A stretch of 8,995 bases of DNA from Gammaproteobacteria bacterium (GTDB taxonomy: Bacteria; Pseudomonadota; Gammaproteobacteria; UBA4575), in assembly GCA_028281205.1 (NCBI GenBank), contig JANQKJ010000207.1:1-8995 (forward strand). Direction: 5' to 3'. Shown piece after piece: positions 1-5,927 of the stretch. Numbering within the stretch: the first letter of the stretch is position 1; the number at the start of each line of letters is the position of its first letter. The position numbers and the translations under genes were made by a program. Under the pieces are notes generated by a model. The model made no database searches and was not told the DNA's origin. It saw only the letters and a program-made list of their open reading frames with translations.

Positions 1-423
1 GATCTTTATTTTGATCGCTATCCTGGCGTTAAAACTTATATGGACGAAACGCGAGAATTGGCACATGAACAAGGTTACGTAGAAACGATATTTGGACGGC
101 GTTTATATTTACCAGAAATTAATGCGCGCAATGCGCAACGGCGTCAGTATGCAGAAAGGACAGCCATAAATGCCCCCATGCAAGGCAGTGCTGCTGACAT
201 AATCAAGCGTGCCATGATTGCTATTGATAGCTGGATTAGCGAGAGTGATTTGCCTGTGACGATGATCATGCAAGTGCATGATGAACTAGTATTTGAGTTA
301 GATCAGAAAGTTATCGAAACAGTTAAGCAAAATATTGTTTCTCGCATGGTATCAGCAGCAGATTTATCAGTTCCTTTGGTTGTGGACGCCAATATTGGGC
401 AAAACTGGGATGAAGCCCATTAA
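1..423 (+). CDS. polA: DNA polymerase I, C-terminal part (5' end outside window)
   Basis: Reading frame 1 is open from the first base to TAA at 421-423, giving the last 140 residues of DNA polymerase I, the enzyme of Okazaki fragment maturation and repair synthesis. The fragment covers the end of the palm/fingers of the polymerase domain. Visible marks are YFDRYPGV at the window edge, the GYVET.FGRR.YLPEI segment, the INAPMQGSAADIIKRAMI helix, and motif C with MQVHDELVFE (codons 90-99), whose Asp is one of the two catalytic metal ligands. The protein ends in NWDEAH, close to the NWDQAH end of the E. coli enzyme, so the 3' end is intact. The upstream 5'-nuclease and proofreading regions are not in the window, so whether the exonuclease domain is active cannot be judged. 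No clear terminator follows directly. Confidence 0.97.
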   Translation, partial: DLYFDRYPGVKTYMDETRELAHEQGYVETIFGRRLYLPEINARNAQRRQYAERTAINAPMQGSAADIIKRAMIAIDSWISESDLPVTMIMQVHDELVFELDQKVIETVKQNIVSRMVSAADLSVPLVVDANIGQNWDEAH

Positions 424-477
424 TCGTCTTCCCCCCACCATTAATCCAGATCAAGCGTTTGACCTAGATGCGCTTCT

Positions 478-483
478 TATAAT
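478..483 (+). promoter_or_regulatory. Possible -10 element for the small exported-protein gene
   Basis: A perfect TATAAT lies 82 bp before the ATG of the gene at 565. The only -35-like hexamer nearby, TTGACC at 459-464, is just 13 bp away, which is too close for ordinary sigma70 spacing. The -10 is therefore suggestive, but the promoter is incomplete by eye. A start near 490 would give a leader of about 75 nt. Confidence 0.35.
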
Positions 484-564
484 CCACGACTAAGCAGGTT
501 CACAAAACACCGCATAAGATGGTGACGTGAGACCTATGACTCAAACAGGACGAGGATTAAGGAT

Positions 565-927
565 ATGTTACGCAATGTCGTTATTATTGGGGCATCACTA
601 TTATTTGGCTCATCAGCGCACGCACTGGATTTGCAACGTGAAGAGCTACTTAACCTATATCATGGTGTTGAGAGTGAACAGGCTCATCCAGCACAAGAAT
701 GGGTGAATTTATCTACGGGTATCGCATCAAACTATCAAGGTAATGAACAGGATCATATTAAGTTTGCACCCCTTCCAGAATCAAAAACCGAAATCGGCGT
801 ATTCACTAGTGACTCTTTAACTGAAGATTTGTCTTCTAATGAGTATGGTTATGAATTTGAAAGCCCAGCTCAATTTGGTCATAACGAAAGCGAGAGTTAC
901 GGCGTTTATATCAAGCAAAGTTTTTAA
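565..927 (+). CDS. Small acidic exported protein of unknown function
   Basis: A 120-residue protein I do not recognise. It starts with a clear Sec signal peptide: Arg3, a hydrophobic core VVIIGASLLFG, then SSAHA with likely signal peptidase I cleavage after Ala20 (no lipobox Cys). The mature part, about 100 residues, is acidic and rich in Glu, Asp, Ser and Asn, with no Cys and no recognisable motif. It ends in Tyr-Gly-Val-Tyr-Ile-Lys-Gln-Ser-Phe; a terminal Phe with alternating hydrophobic residues resembles an outer membrane beta-strand signal, but the protein is too short and polar to call a barrel. GAGG at 552-555 is well spaced from the ATG. The gene sits between polA and a putative sRNA gene, whose promoter match begins 12 bp after this stop codon. 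Signal peptide plus Shine-Dalgarno make a real gene likely; its function is unknown. Confidence 0.7.
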   Translation: MLRNVVIIGASLLFGSSAHALDLQREELLNLYHGVESEQAHPAQEWVNLSTGIASNYQGNEQDHIKFAPLPESKTEIGVFTSDSLTEDLSSNEYGYEFESPAQFGHNESESYGVYIKQSF

Positions 928-938
928 TTAAATTTGCT

Positions 939-965
939 GAACTTCTTAAATATCCTTTAGTCATA
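939..965 (+). promoter_or_regulatory. SigmaE/AlgU-like promoter for the putative sRNA
   Basis: GAACTT (939-944), a 16-bp spacer, then TCATA (961-965). Extracytoplasmic-stress sigma factors of the RpoE/AlgU type use GAACTT, 16-17 bp, TCTGA or TCAAA, so the -35 is perfect and the -10 keeps T, C and the last A. No better sigma70 promoter was found here. The predicted start is about 971-973. The match is by eye and the -10 is imperfect. Confidence 0.5.
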
Positions 966-970
966 GGCTA

Positions 971-1080
971 CATGTGCAGTGAATGCACTACCGCTTCCCT
1001 CCCTGAGCGGAAGGCTCGGCCTCCCCAATTTCCGAGCCTAACTATTTTCCCTGAAGCAAGAGTATTGCTTCAGGGCTTTT
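971..1080 (+). ncRNA. Putative small RNA in the polA-engB interval (ErsA/Spot 42 position)
   Basis: About 110 nt carrying four successive stem-loops. H1 is GTGCA/TGCAC (974-978, 984-988). H2 is CCGCT/AGCGG (991-995, 1006-1010) with a ten-base loop rich in C. H3 is AGGCTCGG/CCGAGCCT (1012-1019, 1032-1039) with loop CCTCCCCAATTT. H4 is the 11-bp terminator stem. H2 and H3 each expose a CCCTCC or CCTCCCC run complementary to Shine-Dalgarno sequences, a usual seed design in trans-acting sRNAs. The position is that of Spot 42 in enterics and of the AlgU-dependent ErsA in Pseudomonas (known), and a sigmaE-like promoter match lies just upstream. Homology to either RNA is inference from place and architecture; I see no Spot 42 sequence identity. 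The alternative is that the hairpins are only 3' UTR and terminator of the upstream gene. Confidence 0.6.
1049..1080 (+). terminator. Rho-independent terminator of the sRNA / upstream gene
   Basis: A perfect 11-bp inverted repeat, CCCTGAAGCAA (1049-1059) and TTGCTTCAGGG (1065-1075), with a 5-nt loop, followed by CTTTT. The T-tract is short but lies on the plus side only, so this terminates rightward transcription just before the convergent engB stop codon at 1090. Confidence 0.8.
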
Positions 1081-1089
1081 AATCCCTGA

Positions 1090-1695
1090 TTAGTTATCAA
1101 ACCATTGTTTTAGAAGGCTTATGGCATCGTCCATGCCGTCACCAGATAATGCTGAAAAAAGTTGAATACTTATAGGAATAGAGCTTTCCTGAGGAAGGCG
1201 TTTCTGTGTGGATAGCAATTGTTTGTGTGCCTGGTTACGGCTTAATTTATCTGATTTGTTTAATAGGATATGAACAGGGCAGTGATAATGAACACACCAA
1301 TCGATCATTTTTTGATCGGAATCCTGTAAGGGGTGACGAATATCCATCACAATTACCGTGCCTTTTAGTGCTTGCCGATGTGTAAAGTAATATTCAAGTA
1401 ATTCTAGCCATTGCTTTTGTTTACTGTGGCTGGCTTTGGCATAACCATAACCGGGTAGGTCTGCCAGTTTGCTTGTTTGGCTGATGGAAAAAAAATTGAT
1501 CAGTTGAGTGCGACCAGGTGTTTTAGAGGTACGTGCTAATCTTTTCTGCTGACACAGGCGATTTATGGCACTGGACTTACCTGCATTAGAACGTCCAGCG
1601 AAGGCAATTTCTACGCCTTCATCCGCAGGTAGTGAGTTTGGCGTTGAAGCGCTGGTGAAAAATACAGCATTAGATAATTGACGTTTGAAAGTCAT
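1090..1695 (-). CDS. engB: Ribosome biogenesis GTPase EngB (YsxC/YihA)
   Basis: A 201-residue TRAFAC-class GTPase of the EngB family, which acts in the cytoplasm in late assembly of the large ribosomal subunit and is normally essential. All G motifs are present: G1 GRSNAGKSS (34-42), the G2 region TPGRTQ (59-64) followed by LINFF, G3 DLPGYGYA (79-86), G4 NKSD (146-149) and G5 SAL (181-183). Length is usual for the family. The gene is convergent with polA and divergent from cytochrome c4, an order shared with Pseudomonas. The ATG at 1693-1695 is chosen because the N-terminus aligns with the family, although its Shine-Dalgarno is poor. I know EngB in E. coli as YihA, encoded next to spf and polA, which supports the sRNA call next door. 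Confidence 0.97.
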   Translation of the reverse strand: MTFKRQLSNAVFFTSASTPNSLPADEGVEIAFAGRSNAGKSSAINRLCQQKRLARTSKTPGRTQLINFFSISQTSKLADLPGYGYAKASHSKQKQWLELLEYYFTHRQALKGTVIVMDIRHPLQDSDQKMIDWCVHYHCPVHILLNKSDKLSRNQAHKQLLSTQKRLPQESSIPISIQLFSALSGDGMDDAISLLKQWFDN

Positions 1696-1826
1696 AATTT
1701 TAGGGTTTATTTTGCGAGGGCTTATACTTTTATGGTATACAAGGCGCCCACACTGTCACTCGCTGAATATTAAGTTTGTTTAGACTACAAATTACTTTTG
1801 GGATTATGCACTTTTGGGAAGGTCAC

Positions 1827-2447
1827 ATGAAAATTTCTATCCAATTATTACTTTTACTATTTGCATTTGGTAGCCATTCACTTCTAGCCGCGGGTGATGT
1901 CGAGGCTGGCAAAGCAAAGTCAGCACCTTGTGCTGCATGCCATGGTGTAGATGGCAATAGTGTTAATCCAGAATGGCCGAAACTGGCAGGCCAGGGTGCA
2001 CCCTATATTGTTGAACAACTCAAACTTTATAAGGATGGAACACGTCCCAATCCCTTGATGTCTCCACAAGCAGCCGGCTTGAGTGAGCAGGATATGCTTG
2101 ATTTAGCAGCCTTCTATGCAAGCCAAACAACCACACCCGGCGCGGCAGACCCTGAATTAGTTGCCTTGGGCGAAGCAATCTATCGAGGCGGTATTATTGA
2201 TAAAGCTGTGACTGCTTGTAGCGCATGCCACGGGCCCAGTGGCAAAGGCAATGTTCCTGCAAAATTTCCTAAGTTAAGTGGTCAGCATGCCGCTTACACG
2301 AAGAGTCGTTTGGAAGCCTACCGAGCTATTGATCCAACCATGGAGAAAACCTATCCTGCGGCAGCAATTATGGTCAGTGTTACCGAACGTTTAACGGATC
2401 ATGAAATTGAAGCATTGGCGCAATATATCCAAGGATTGCATGATTAA
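1827..2447 (+). CDS. Cytochrome c4, diheme periplasmic electron carrier
   Basis: A 206-residue diheme class I cytochrome c, which carries electrons from the bc1 complex to terminal oxidases in the periplasm or at the membrane surface. The signal peptide MKISIQLLLLLFAFGSHSLLA is followed by mature AGDVEAGK. Two tandem homologous domains each bind one heme: CAACH (35-39) with likely Met78 as sixth ligand (NPLMSP), and CSACH (131-135) with likely Met182 (AIMVSV). The frame stays open upstream to a TTG at 1776, but I choose the ATG at 1827. It gives a normal signal peptide and has GGGAAGG at 1816-1822 just upstream, while the longer form would put 17 unlikely residues before it. Its place between divergent engB and downstream dsbA is the Pseudomonas cc4 position. 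The intergenic DNA to dsbA is 93 bp with its own promoter candidate. Confidence 0.95.
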   Translation: MKISIQLLLLLFAFGSHSLLAAGDVEAGKAKSAPCAACHGVDGNSVNPEWPKLAGQGAPYIVEQLKLYKDGTRPNPLMSPQAAGLSEQDMLDLAAFYASQTTTPGAADPELVALGEAIYRGGIIDKAVTACSACHGPSGKGNVPAKFPKLSGQHAAYTKSRLEAYRAIDPTMEKTYPAAAIMVSVTERLTDHEIEALAQYIQGLHD

Positions 2448-2451
2448 GTCG

Positions 2452-2478
2452 GAACTATCACCAGCTTATTAGTTCTAA
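2452..2478 (+). promoter_or_regulatory. SigmaE-like promoter upstream of dsbA
   Basis: GGAACTA, with GAACTA at 2452-2457, a 16-bp spacer, then TCTAA at 2474-2478. This is close to the RpoE/AlgU consensus and has the same spacer length as the match before the putative sRNA. A start near 2484 would leave a leader of about 57 nt before dsbA. The same bases form a 6-bp inverted repeat (GAACTA/TAGTTC), so part of the match may instead reflect a weak hairpin after the cytochrome c4 gene. Confidence 0.45.
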
Positions 2479-2540
2479 TTCACTGTAAAATCAAACGCAT
2501 AAGCCTCATTTGATCAGAAAATAAACAGGGTTAATAGAAA

Positions 2541-3164
2541 ATGATAAAGCTAGTTAAAATTGCAGGATTATTGGGATTAGTATTTGTTTCCGTTATTGCT
2601 TTTGCTGCTAGTGATCATGCTCACCAAGGGAAGTTTGTTAAATTAGATCCTTCTGTTCCGCCCCTATCAGATGATGGTGCACGCCATGAAGTAGTTGAGC
2701 TATTTTGGTACGGTTGCTCACACTGCTATGATTTTGAACCGCATATAAAACAATGGAAACAAAATAAAGCTGATGACGTTAGCTTTGTGCGTTTGCCAGC
2801 TATCTTTAATCCGCGCTGGGAACAACATGCGCGCGCATATTATGCTCTAGAACTTATGGGCGACCTAGAAACAGGCCATGACTTACTATTTAGTGGTATT
2901 CATGAACAGGGACGTAGCCTTAATGACTTGGATTCGATGGCAAGGTTTCTTGCTGCAAACGATATTGATGAAGCCAAGTTCCGTGAGACTTTCAGCTCAT
3001 TTGCAGTAGAAACAAAAATTAACCGTGCTAAGCAACTTATTCGTCAATACCAGGTAACTGGAGTACCGACTGTAATTGTTAATGGTGAATACAAGACCTC
3101 TGCTTCACAGGCAGGTGGTTATCCACAATTAATTGGTGTTATCGAAGAATTAATTGCCAAATAA
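2541..3164 (+). CDS. dsbA: Thiol:disulfide interchange protein DsbA, CSHC active site
   Basis: A 207-residue periplasmic oxidase that introduces disulfides into exported proteins and is reoxidised by DsbB in the membrane. The signal peptide runs to about Ala22 (SVIAFA). The thioredoxin-type fold begins with VELFWYGCSHCYDFEP, giving the redox pair Cys59 and Cys62, with an inserted alpha-helical domain in the middle and the cis-proline loop TGVPTV (Pro176) near the C-terminus. These are the only two Cys in the mature protein. The dipeptide between the cysteines is Ser-His rather than the usual Pro-His, which may change the redox potential (inference). AGGG at 2527-2530 serves the ATG at 2541. 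Proximity to c4 matches Pseudomonas; a functional link to cytochrome c maturation is plausible but not shown. No clear terminator follows. Confidence 0.96.
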   Translation: MIKLVKIAGLLGLVFVSVIAFAASDHAHQGKFVKLDPSVPPLSDDGARHEVVELFWYGCSHCYDFEPHIKQWKQNKADDVSFVRLPAIFNPRWEQHARAYYALELMGDLETGHDLLFSGIHEQGRSLNDLDSMARFLAANDIDEAKFRETFSSFAVETKINRAKQLIRQYQVTGVPTVIVNGEYKTSASQAGGYPQLIGVIEELIAK

Positions 3165-3580
3165 AGCTTAATTTCTAAGAAGAGTGTGATCGATTGGAAG
3201 CGGGGGGAAGTTTAATTGACCCTTGTTCCTTGCGTCTGTCATGTTCTGGAGCGCTACTAATCGAGTGCTGATAATCATCCTCAGTCCTGCCATCCTTAGC
3301 ACACTGATTGATTATTTTAAAATAAATAAACTTGGTTTTTTTCCGTAAATTTTGCTGCATAAGTAGTCACATCCTAGTGAACGCCTTTAGCATACGCGTG
3401 CTGAATGACATGCGTTATTGGTCAAAGATAGAGCAAAGATGGATCTGGATGAACGGTATAATTATTTACGGAATGCGAGTATTTTTAAAAACGATCGTAT
3501 TTATCAGTAATCGAGTTGTTAAAAATTCAATTATTTACCTTAATTATCAATAAGGTCTGCACGATTACAGTAAAGAAAAT
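3165..3580. other. Intergenic stretch without a supported gene
   Basis: About 415 bp after dsbA is AT-rich and has no gene I can support. Short open frames on both strands (3175-3360 minus, 3332-3553 plus) lack family features, and neither has a convincing Shine-Dalgarno. A 23-codon frame at 3439-3510 (MDLDERYNYLR...) is codon-plausible but unproven. An AT palindrome TTATTTTAAAATAA lies at 3312-3325. In Pseudomonas other genes follow dsbA, so this may be where two gene blocks were joined and an old gene has eroded (inference). Confidence 0.5.
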
Positions 3581-3581
3581 T

Positions 3582-3593
3582 AATCGGCCGATT
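3582..3593. repeat. Perfect 12-bp palindrome upstream of the cytochrome c5 promoter
   Basis: AATCGGCCGATT is a perfect dyad, centred about 39 bp before the TATAAT at 3624. This is a reasonable place for a regulator to bind, but I do not recognise the protein that would use it. Confidence 0.4.
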
Positions 3594-3600
3594 TAGCTCA

Positions 3601-3629
3601 TGGTGATGCGTACGCAGATGATCTATAAT
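3601..3629 (+). promoter_or_regulatory. Likely sigma70 promoter of cytochrome c5
   Basis: A perfect TATAAT at 3624-3629 is followed by a GC-rich discriminator (CGCGGCC), in an otherwise AT-rich region. The hexamer 17 bp upstream, TGGTGA, is a weak -35 match. GC-rich discriminators are typical of promoters sensitive to growth rate and ppGpp. The leader to the TTG start would be about 47 nt. Confidence 0.5.
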
Positions 3630-3683
3630 CGCGGCCTTAATTTTTAGACAAGAATTTTCAAGCAAGAAATAACGGGAGTTACC

Positions 3684-4166
3684 TTGGAAGATAGACAATT
3701 TACAACTATGTTCATGGCCGTGTTAGTAGGCCTAGTGGGGCTCACAATAGTGATTTTAGTTATTGCCAATATTATATATAAAGGCGACGCTATGGAGTCA
3801 GATTTGAGAGTGCAGAAAGCAGTGGCAGAACGAATTAAACCCATGGGTGGTGTTTATGTAGGCAGTGTACCCGCTGATGTAGCAGCACCTGCCAGCACTG
3901 CAGCAGCTCCTGTACAGCAGGTAGCCGCAGCAGATTTAAGCGGTGAGCAGGTGTATCAACAAGTGTGTGCAGCATGTCATACTGCCGGAGTTTTAAATGC
4001 ACCTAAGCCAGGCGATACAGCCGCATGGGAACCAAGACTTGCTAAGGGAATAGATACTATCTATGCCAATTCAATTAATGGGATTGGCGCAATGCCGGCT
4101 AAAGGTGGGCGTGCAGATATGTCTGATGACGCTATCAAAGCTGCTGTTGATTATATGCTTAAATAA
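3684..4166 (+). CDS. Membrane-anchored cytochrome c5 family protein
   Basis: A 160-residue monoheme cytochrome c. An N-terminal uncleaved membrane helix (about residues 8-31, MFMAVLVGLVG.. to ..VIANIIY) is followed by a periplasmic Ala/Pro-rich linker (about 65-85) and a C-terminal heme domain with CAACH (95-99) and the likely Met137 ligand in INGIGAMPAKGG, the usual c5 signature. It probably shuttles electrons to an oxidase on the outer face of the inner membrane. I choose the TTG start at 3684 because GGGAG at 3674-3678 is correctly spaced and relatives begin with a similar short acidic stretch (SEDxxF-like) before the helix. Later ATGs at 3708 and 3714 lack a ribosome binding site. It is monocistronic, with its own promoter, and convergent with comM. 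Confidence 0.93.
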   Translation: MEDRQFTTMFMAVLVGLVGLTIVILVIANIIYKGDAMESDLRVQKAVAERIKPMGGVYVGSVPADVAAPASTAAAPVQQVAAADLSGEQVYQQVCAACHTAGVLNAPKPGDTAAWEPRLAKGIDTIYANSINGIGAMPAKGGRADMSDDAIKAAVDYMLK

Positions 4167-4227
4167 AACTAGGCAAATATAGTTTTTATCAAACTTAGTT
4201 TTAAGTTTTACAAATTAAAAATTAACT

Positions 4228-4260
4228 AACGACGTTATCCGTAAATTGAGTAACGTCGTT
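4228..4260. terminator. Convergent (probably bidirectional) terminator between cytochrome c5 and comM
   Basis: A perfect 10-bp inverted repeat AACGACGTTA/TAACGTCGTT (4228-4237, 4251-4260) with a 13-nt loop. Rightward it is followed by TGCTTCTT, a poor T-run. Leftward it is followed by GTTAATTTTTAATTT, a better one, so it fits termination of comM at least as well as of cytochrome c5. Confidence 0.6.
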
Positions 4261-4286
4261 TGCTTCTTAACTAAGCCATATTCGTT

Positions 4287-4327
4287 TATTCATAAAGCCA
4301 ATGATTGTGTTTTAAGCTTTATGAATA
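4287..4327. repeat. 12-bp inverted repeat at the comM 3' end
   Basis: TATTCATAAAGC (4287-4298) and GCTTTATGAATA (4316-4327) pair perfectly around a 17-nt loop, starting 5 bp past the comM stop codon. No T-run follows on either strand, so it may protect the mRNA 3' end rather than terminate. Confidence 0.55.
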
Positions 4328-4332
4328 TACCT

Positions 4333-5862
4333 TTAAGAATTGGCAAACTCTTTTGCTATGCGATCAAGTTGACGATAGGCTAATGCCTCAGAGATATGTG
4401 GCTGGCAAATATCATTACTTTCATCCAAATCAGCAATGGTGCGAGCAACTTTGAGTACTTTATGAAAACTGCGTGCACTGAGATTTAGTTTATCGAGCAT
4501 CTCAATTATCTTGTTCTCTAAACTATTTGTTAACTTGCAGACTTCTTTAATAGTTTTTCCTTCAATCATAGCGTTGGGTTTCCCCTGGCGTTGAATTTGC
4601 ACTTCATAAGCGCTATGTATACGTTGCTTAATCATGTGCCAGTCTTGTTTATTGCTGTTAGTTTTCCTAAGCAGATCTCTGTAAGGTAACTTCGGCACAT
4701 TAACTTGTAAGTCAATACGATCAAGAATCGGTGCTGATAATTTATTACGATAACGTGCTATTTGCTGATGACTACACTGACAATGTCCGTATTCATCAAT
4801 GTCGCATCCATTCGGGCATGGGTTCATTGCTGCAATAAGTTGAAAGCGGGCAGGAAAAGCAACTTGTGCATTGGCTCTTGAAATAGTAATCATGCCTGTT
4901 TCAATCGGCTCCCGCAGTGCCTCTAATGTTTGACGATTGAACTCGGTAAACTCATCTAAAAACAATACACCGTTATGGGCTAGAGAAATTTCTCCAGGTT
5001 TCGGTATTGACCCACCACCTACAAGCCCTACTGTTGATACTGTATGATGCGGTGCGCGAAACGGTCTGTTAGAGGATTGGTGACTAGTACCAGAAACATT
5101 TGCAATAGAATAGATGCTCATTGTTTCCAGAATTTGCTGCTGACTAAGTTGAGTTAATAAAGAGGTAAAGCGAGTGGCTAACATGGTTTTGCCTGAACCT
5201 GGTGAACCAATCATAAGCAAATGATGTTGGCCAGCGGCAGCTATACATAAAGCACGTTTTGCATGTTGCTGACCATGGATTTCATTTAGGTTTATTTCAT
5301 CACTGGCTTGGTTTTTATTCTTTGATGGCGTGCTAGTTGGAGAAAGATGTTTGATATTATTTAAATGCGCACATACTTCTAGCAAGTGTGAGGCACACAA
5401 ATAGGATGAATTATTAAGAGGGGTTAATTGTTGTTGATTCTGTTCAGAAGTAATTAAACAGCTACCAGAACGATGACATGCATAAGCAGCAGGTAATATG
5501 CCAGTAGATTTTCTTAATTCACCGCTTAGACTTAATTCGCCAAGGAATTCATATCCTTTTAATGAATCTGCCGTTAATTGATTTGAAGCAACTAGTAAAC
5601 CTAGGGCAATAGGTAGGTCGAAGCATCCTCCTTGTTTAGGCAATTCTGCCGGAGCAAGATTAACAATAATGCGACGCGCAGGAAATTCAAAGTTGGAGTT
5701 AATAAGTGCCGCGCGAACACGGTCTTTACTTTCTCTTACGGCAGCTTCTGGAAGGCCGACAATAGAAAAATTAGGTAAGCCGTTAGAAAGGTGAACTTCT
5801 ACCGAGACTAACAGTGCTTCCATACCGTATTGGGCGCGACTATAAACAGTCGCTATAGACAT
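4333..5862 (-). CDS. comM: ComM/YifB family AAA+ ATPase (Mg-chelatase-like)
   Basis: A 509-residue cytoplasmic ATPase. In naturally competent bacteria ComM is a hexameric helicase that drives branch migration during integration of transforming DNA; many non-competent species keep it. The N-terminal Lon-protease-like domain (about 1-170) starts MSIATVYSRAQYGMEALLV and contains the conserved GLPEAAVRESKDRVRAA. The AAA+ core has Walker A GSPGSGKT (219-226), FRAPHHT (268-274), Walker B VLFLDE (299-304) and LDRIDL (380-385). An insert with four cysteines (349, 353, 361, 363; NPCPNGC..CQC) looks like a metal site. Length is typical. The ATG at 5860-5862 follows AGGAG at 5867-5871. It lies 65 bp behind ubiK, probably cotranscribed, with a structured leader. 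Confidence 0.96.
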   Translation of the reverse strand: MSIATVYSRAQYGMEALLVSVEVHLSNGLPNFSIVGLPEAAVRESKDRVRAALINSNFEFPARRIIVNLAPAELPKQGGCFDLPIALGLLVASNQLTADSLKGYEFLGELSLSGELRKSTGILPAAYACHRSGSCLITSEQNQQQLTPLNNSSYLCASHLLEVCAHLNNIKHLSPTSTPSKNKNQASDEINLNEIHGQQHAKRALCIAAAGQHHLLMIGSPGSGKTMLATRFTSLLTQLSQQQILETMSIYSIANVSGTSHQSSNRPFRAPHHTVSTVGLVGGGSIPKPGEISLAHNGVLFLDEFTEFNRQTLEALREPIETGMITISRANAQVAFPARFQLIAAMNPCPNGCDIDEYGHCQCSHQQIARYRNKLSAPILDRIDLQVNVPKLPYRDLLRKTNSNKQDWHMIKQRIHSAYEVQIQRQGKPNAMIEGKTIKEVCKLTNSLENKIIEMLDKLNLSARSFHKVLKVARTIADLDESNDICQPHISEALAYRQLDRIAKEFANS

Positions 5863-5911
5863 AACTCTCCTAGTTCATAGTGGCTAGATTAAGACTAGCC
5901 TTGCCTAGGAG
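5863..5911 (-). promoter_or_regulatory. RNA structure that may hide the comM ribosome binding site
   Basis: Reading the minus strand, CTCCTAG (5911-5905) is fully complementary to CTAGGAG (5873-5867), which contains the comM Shine-Dalgarno 4 nt before the ATG. Between them is a second hairpin, GGCTAG/CTAGCC (5900-5895, 5887-5882) with a 7-nt loop. The nested stem would block ribosome access when formed, so comM translation may depend on unfolding, for example by ribosomes leaving ubiK or by a trans factor (inference). Confidence 0.5.
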
Positions 5912-5927
5912 GAATAATATATAAGAG

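Noticed and set aside
459..483. TTGACC/TATAAT as a full sigma70 promoter
   Set aside because: The spacer is 13 bp, too short for sigma70; only the -10 is reported.
1696..1775. Divergent promoters for engB and cytochrome c4
   Set aside because: Several partial hexamers (for example GTGACA and TACCAT on the minus strand, 16 bp apart) are present, but none is convincing enough to list.
1776..1826. Upstream TTG extension of cytochrome c4
   Set aside because: It would place 17 residues before a normal signal peptide; the ATG at 1827 has GGGAAGG upstream.
3175..3360. Minus-strand 61-codon frame
   Set aside because: No family features, atypical composition, no well-spaced Shine-Dalgarno; kept only as part of the gene-free stretch.
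3439..3510. 23-codon peptide MDLDERYNYLR...
   Set aside because: Composition is protein-like, but it is too short, has a weak start region and no recognisable homology; could be a gene remnant.
3332..3553. Plus-strand 73-codon frame
   Set aside because: Residue composition looks like translated AT-rich non-coding DNA, and no ribosome binding site.
3585..3635. Start resembling a tRNA (GCCGATTTAGCTCA)
   Set aside because: Only the acceptor/D-arm-like beginning fits; no anticodon arm, no GTTCGA-type T-arm, and no pairing 3' acceptor strand follows.
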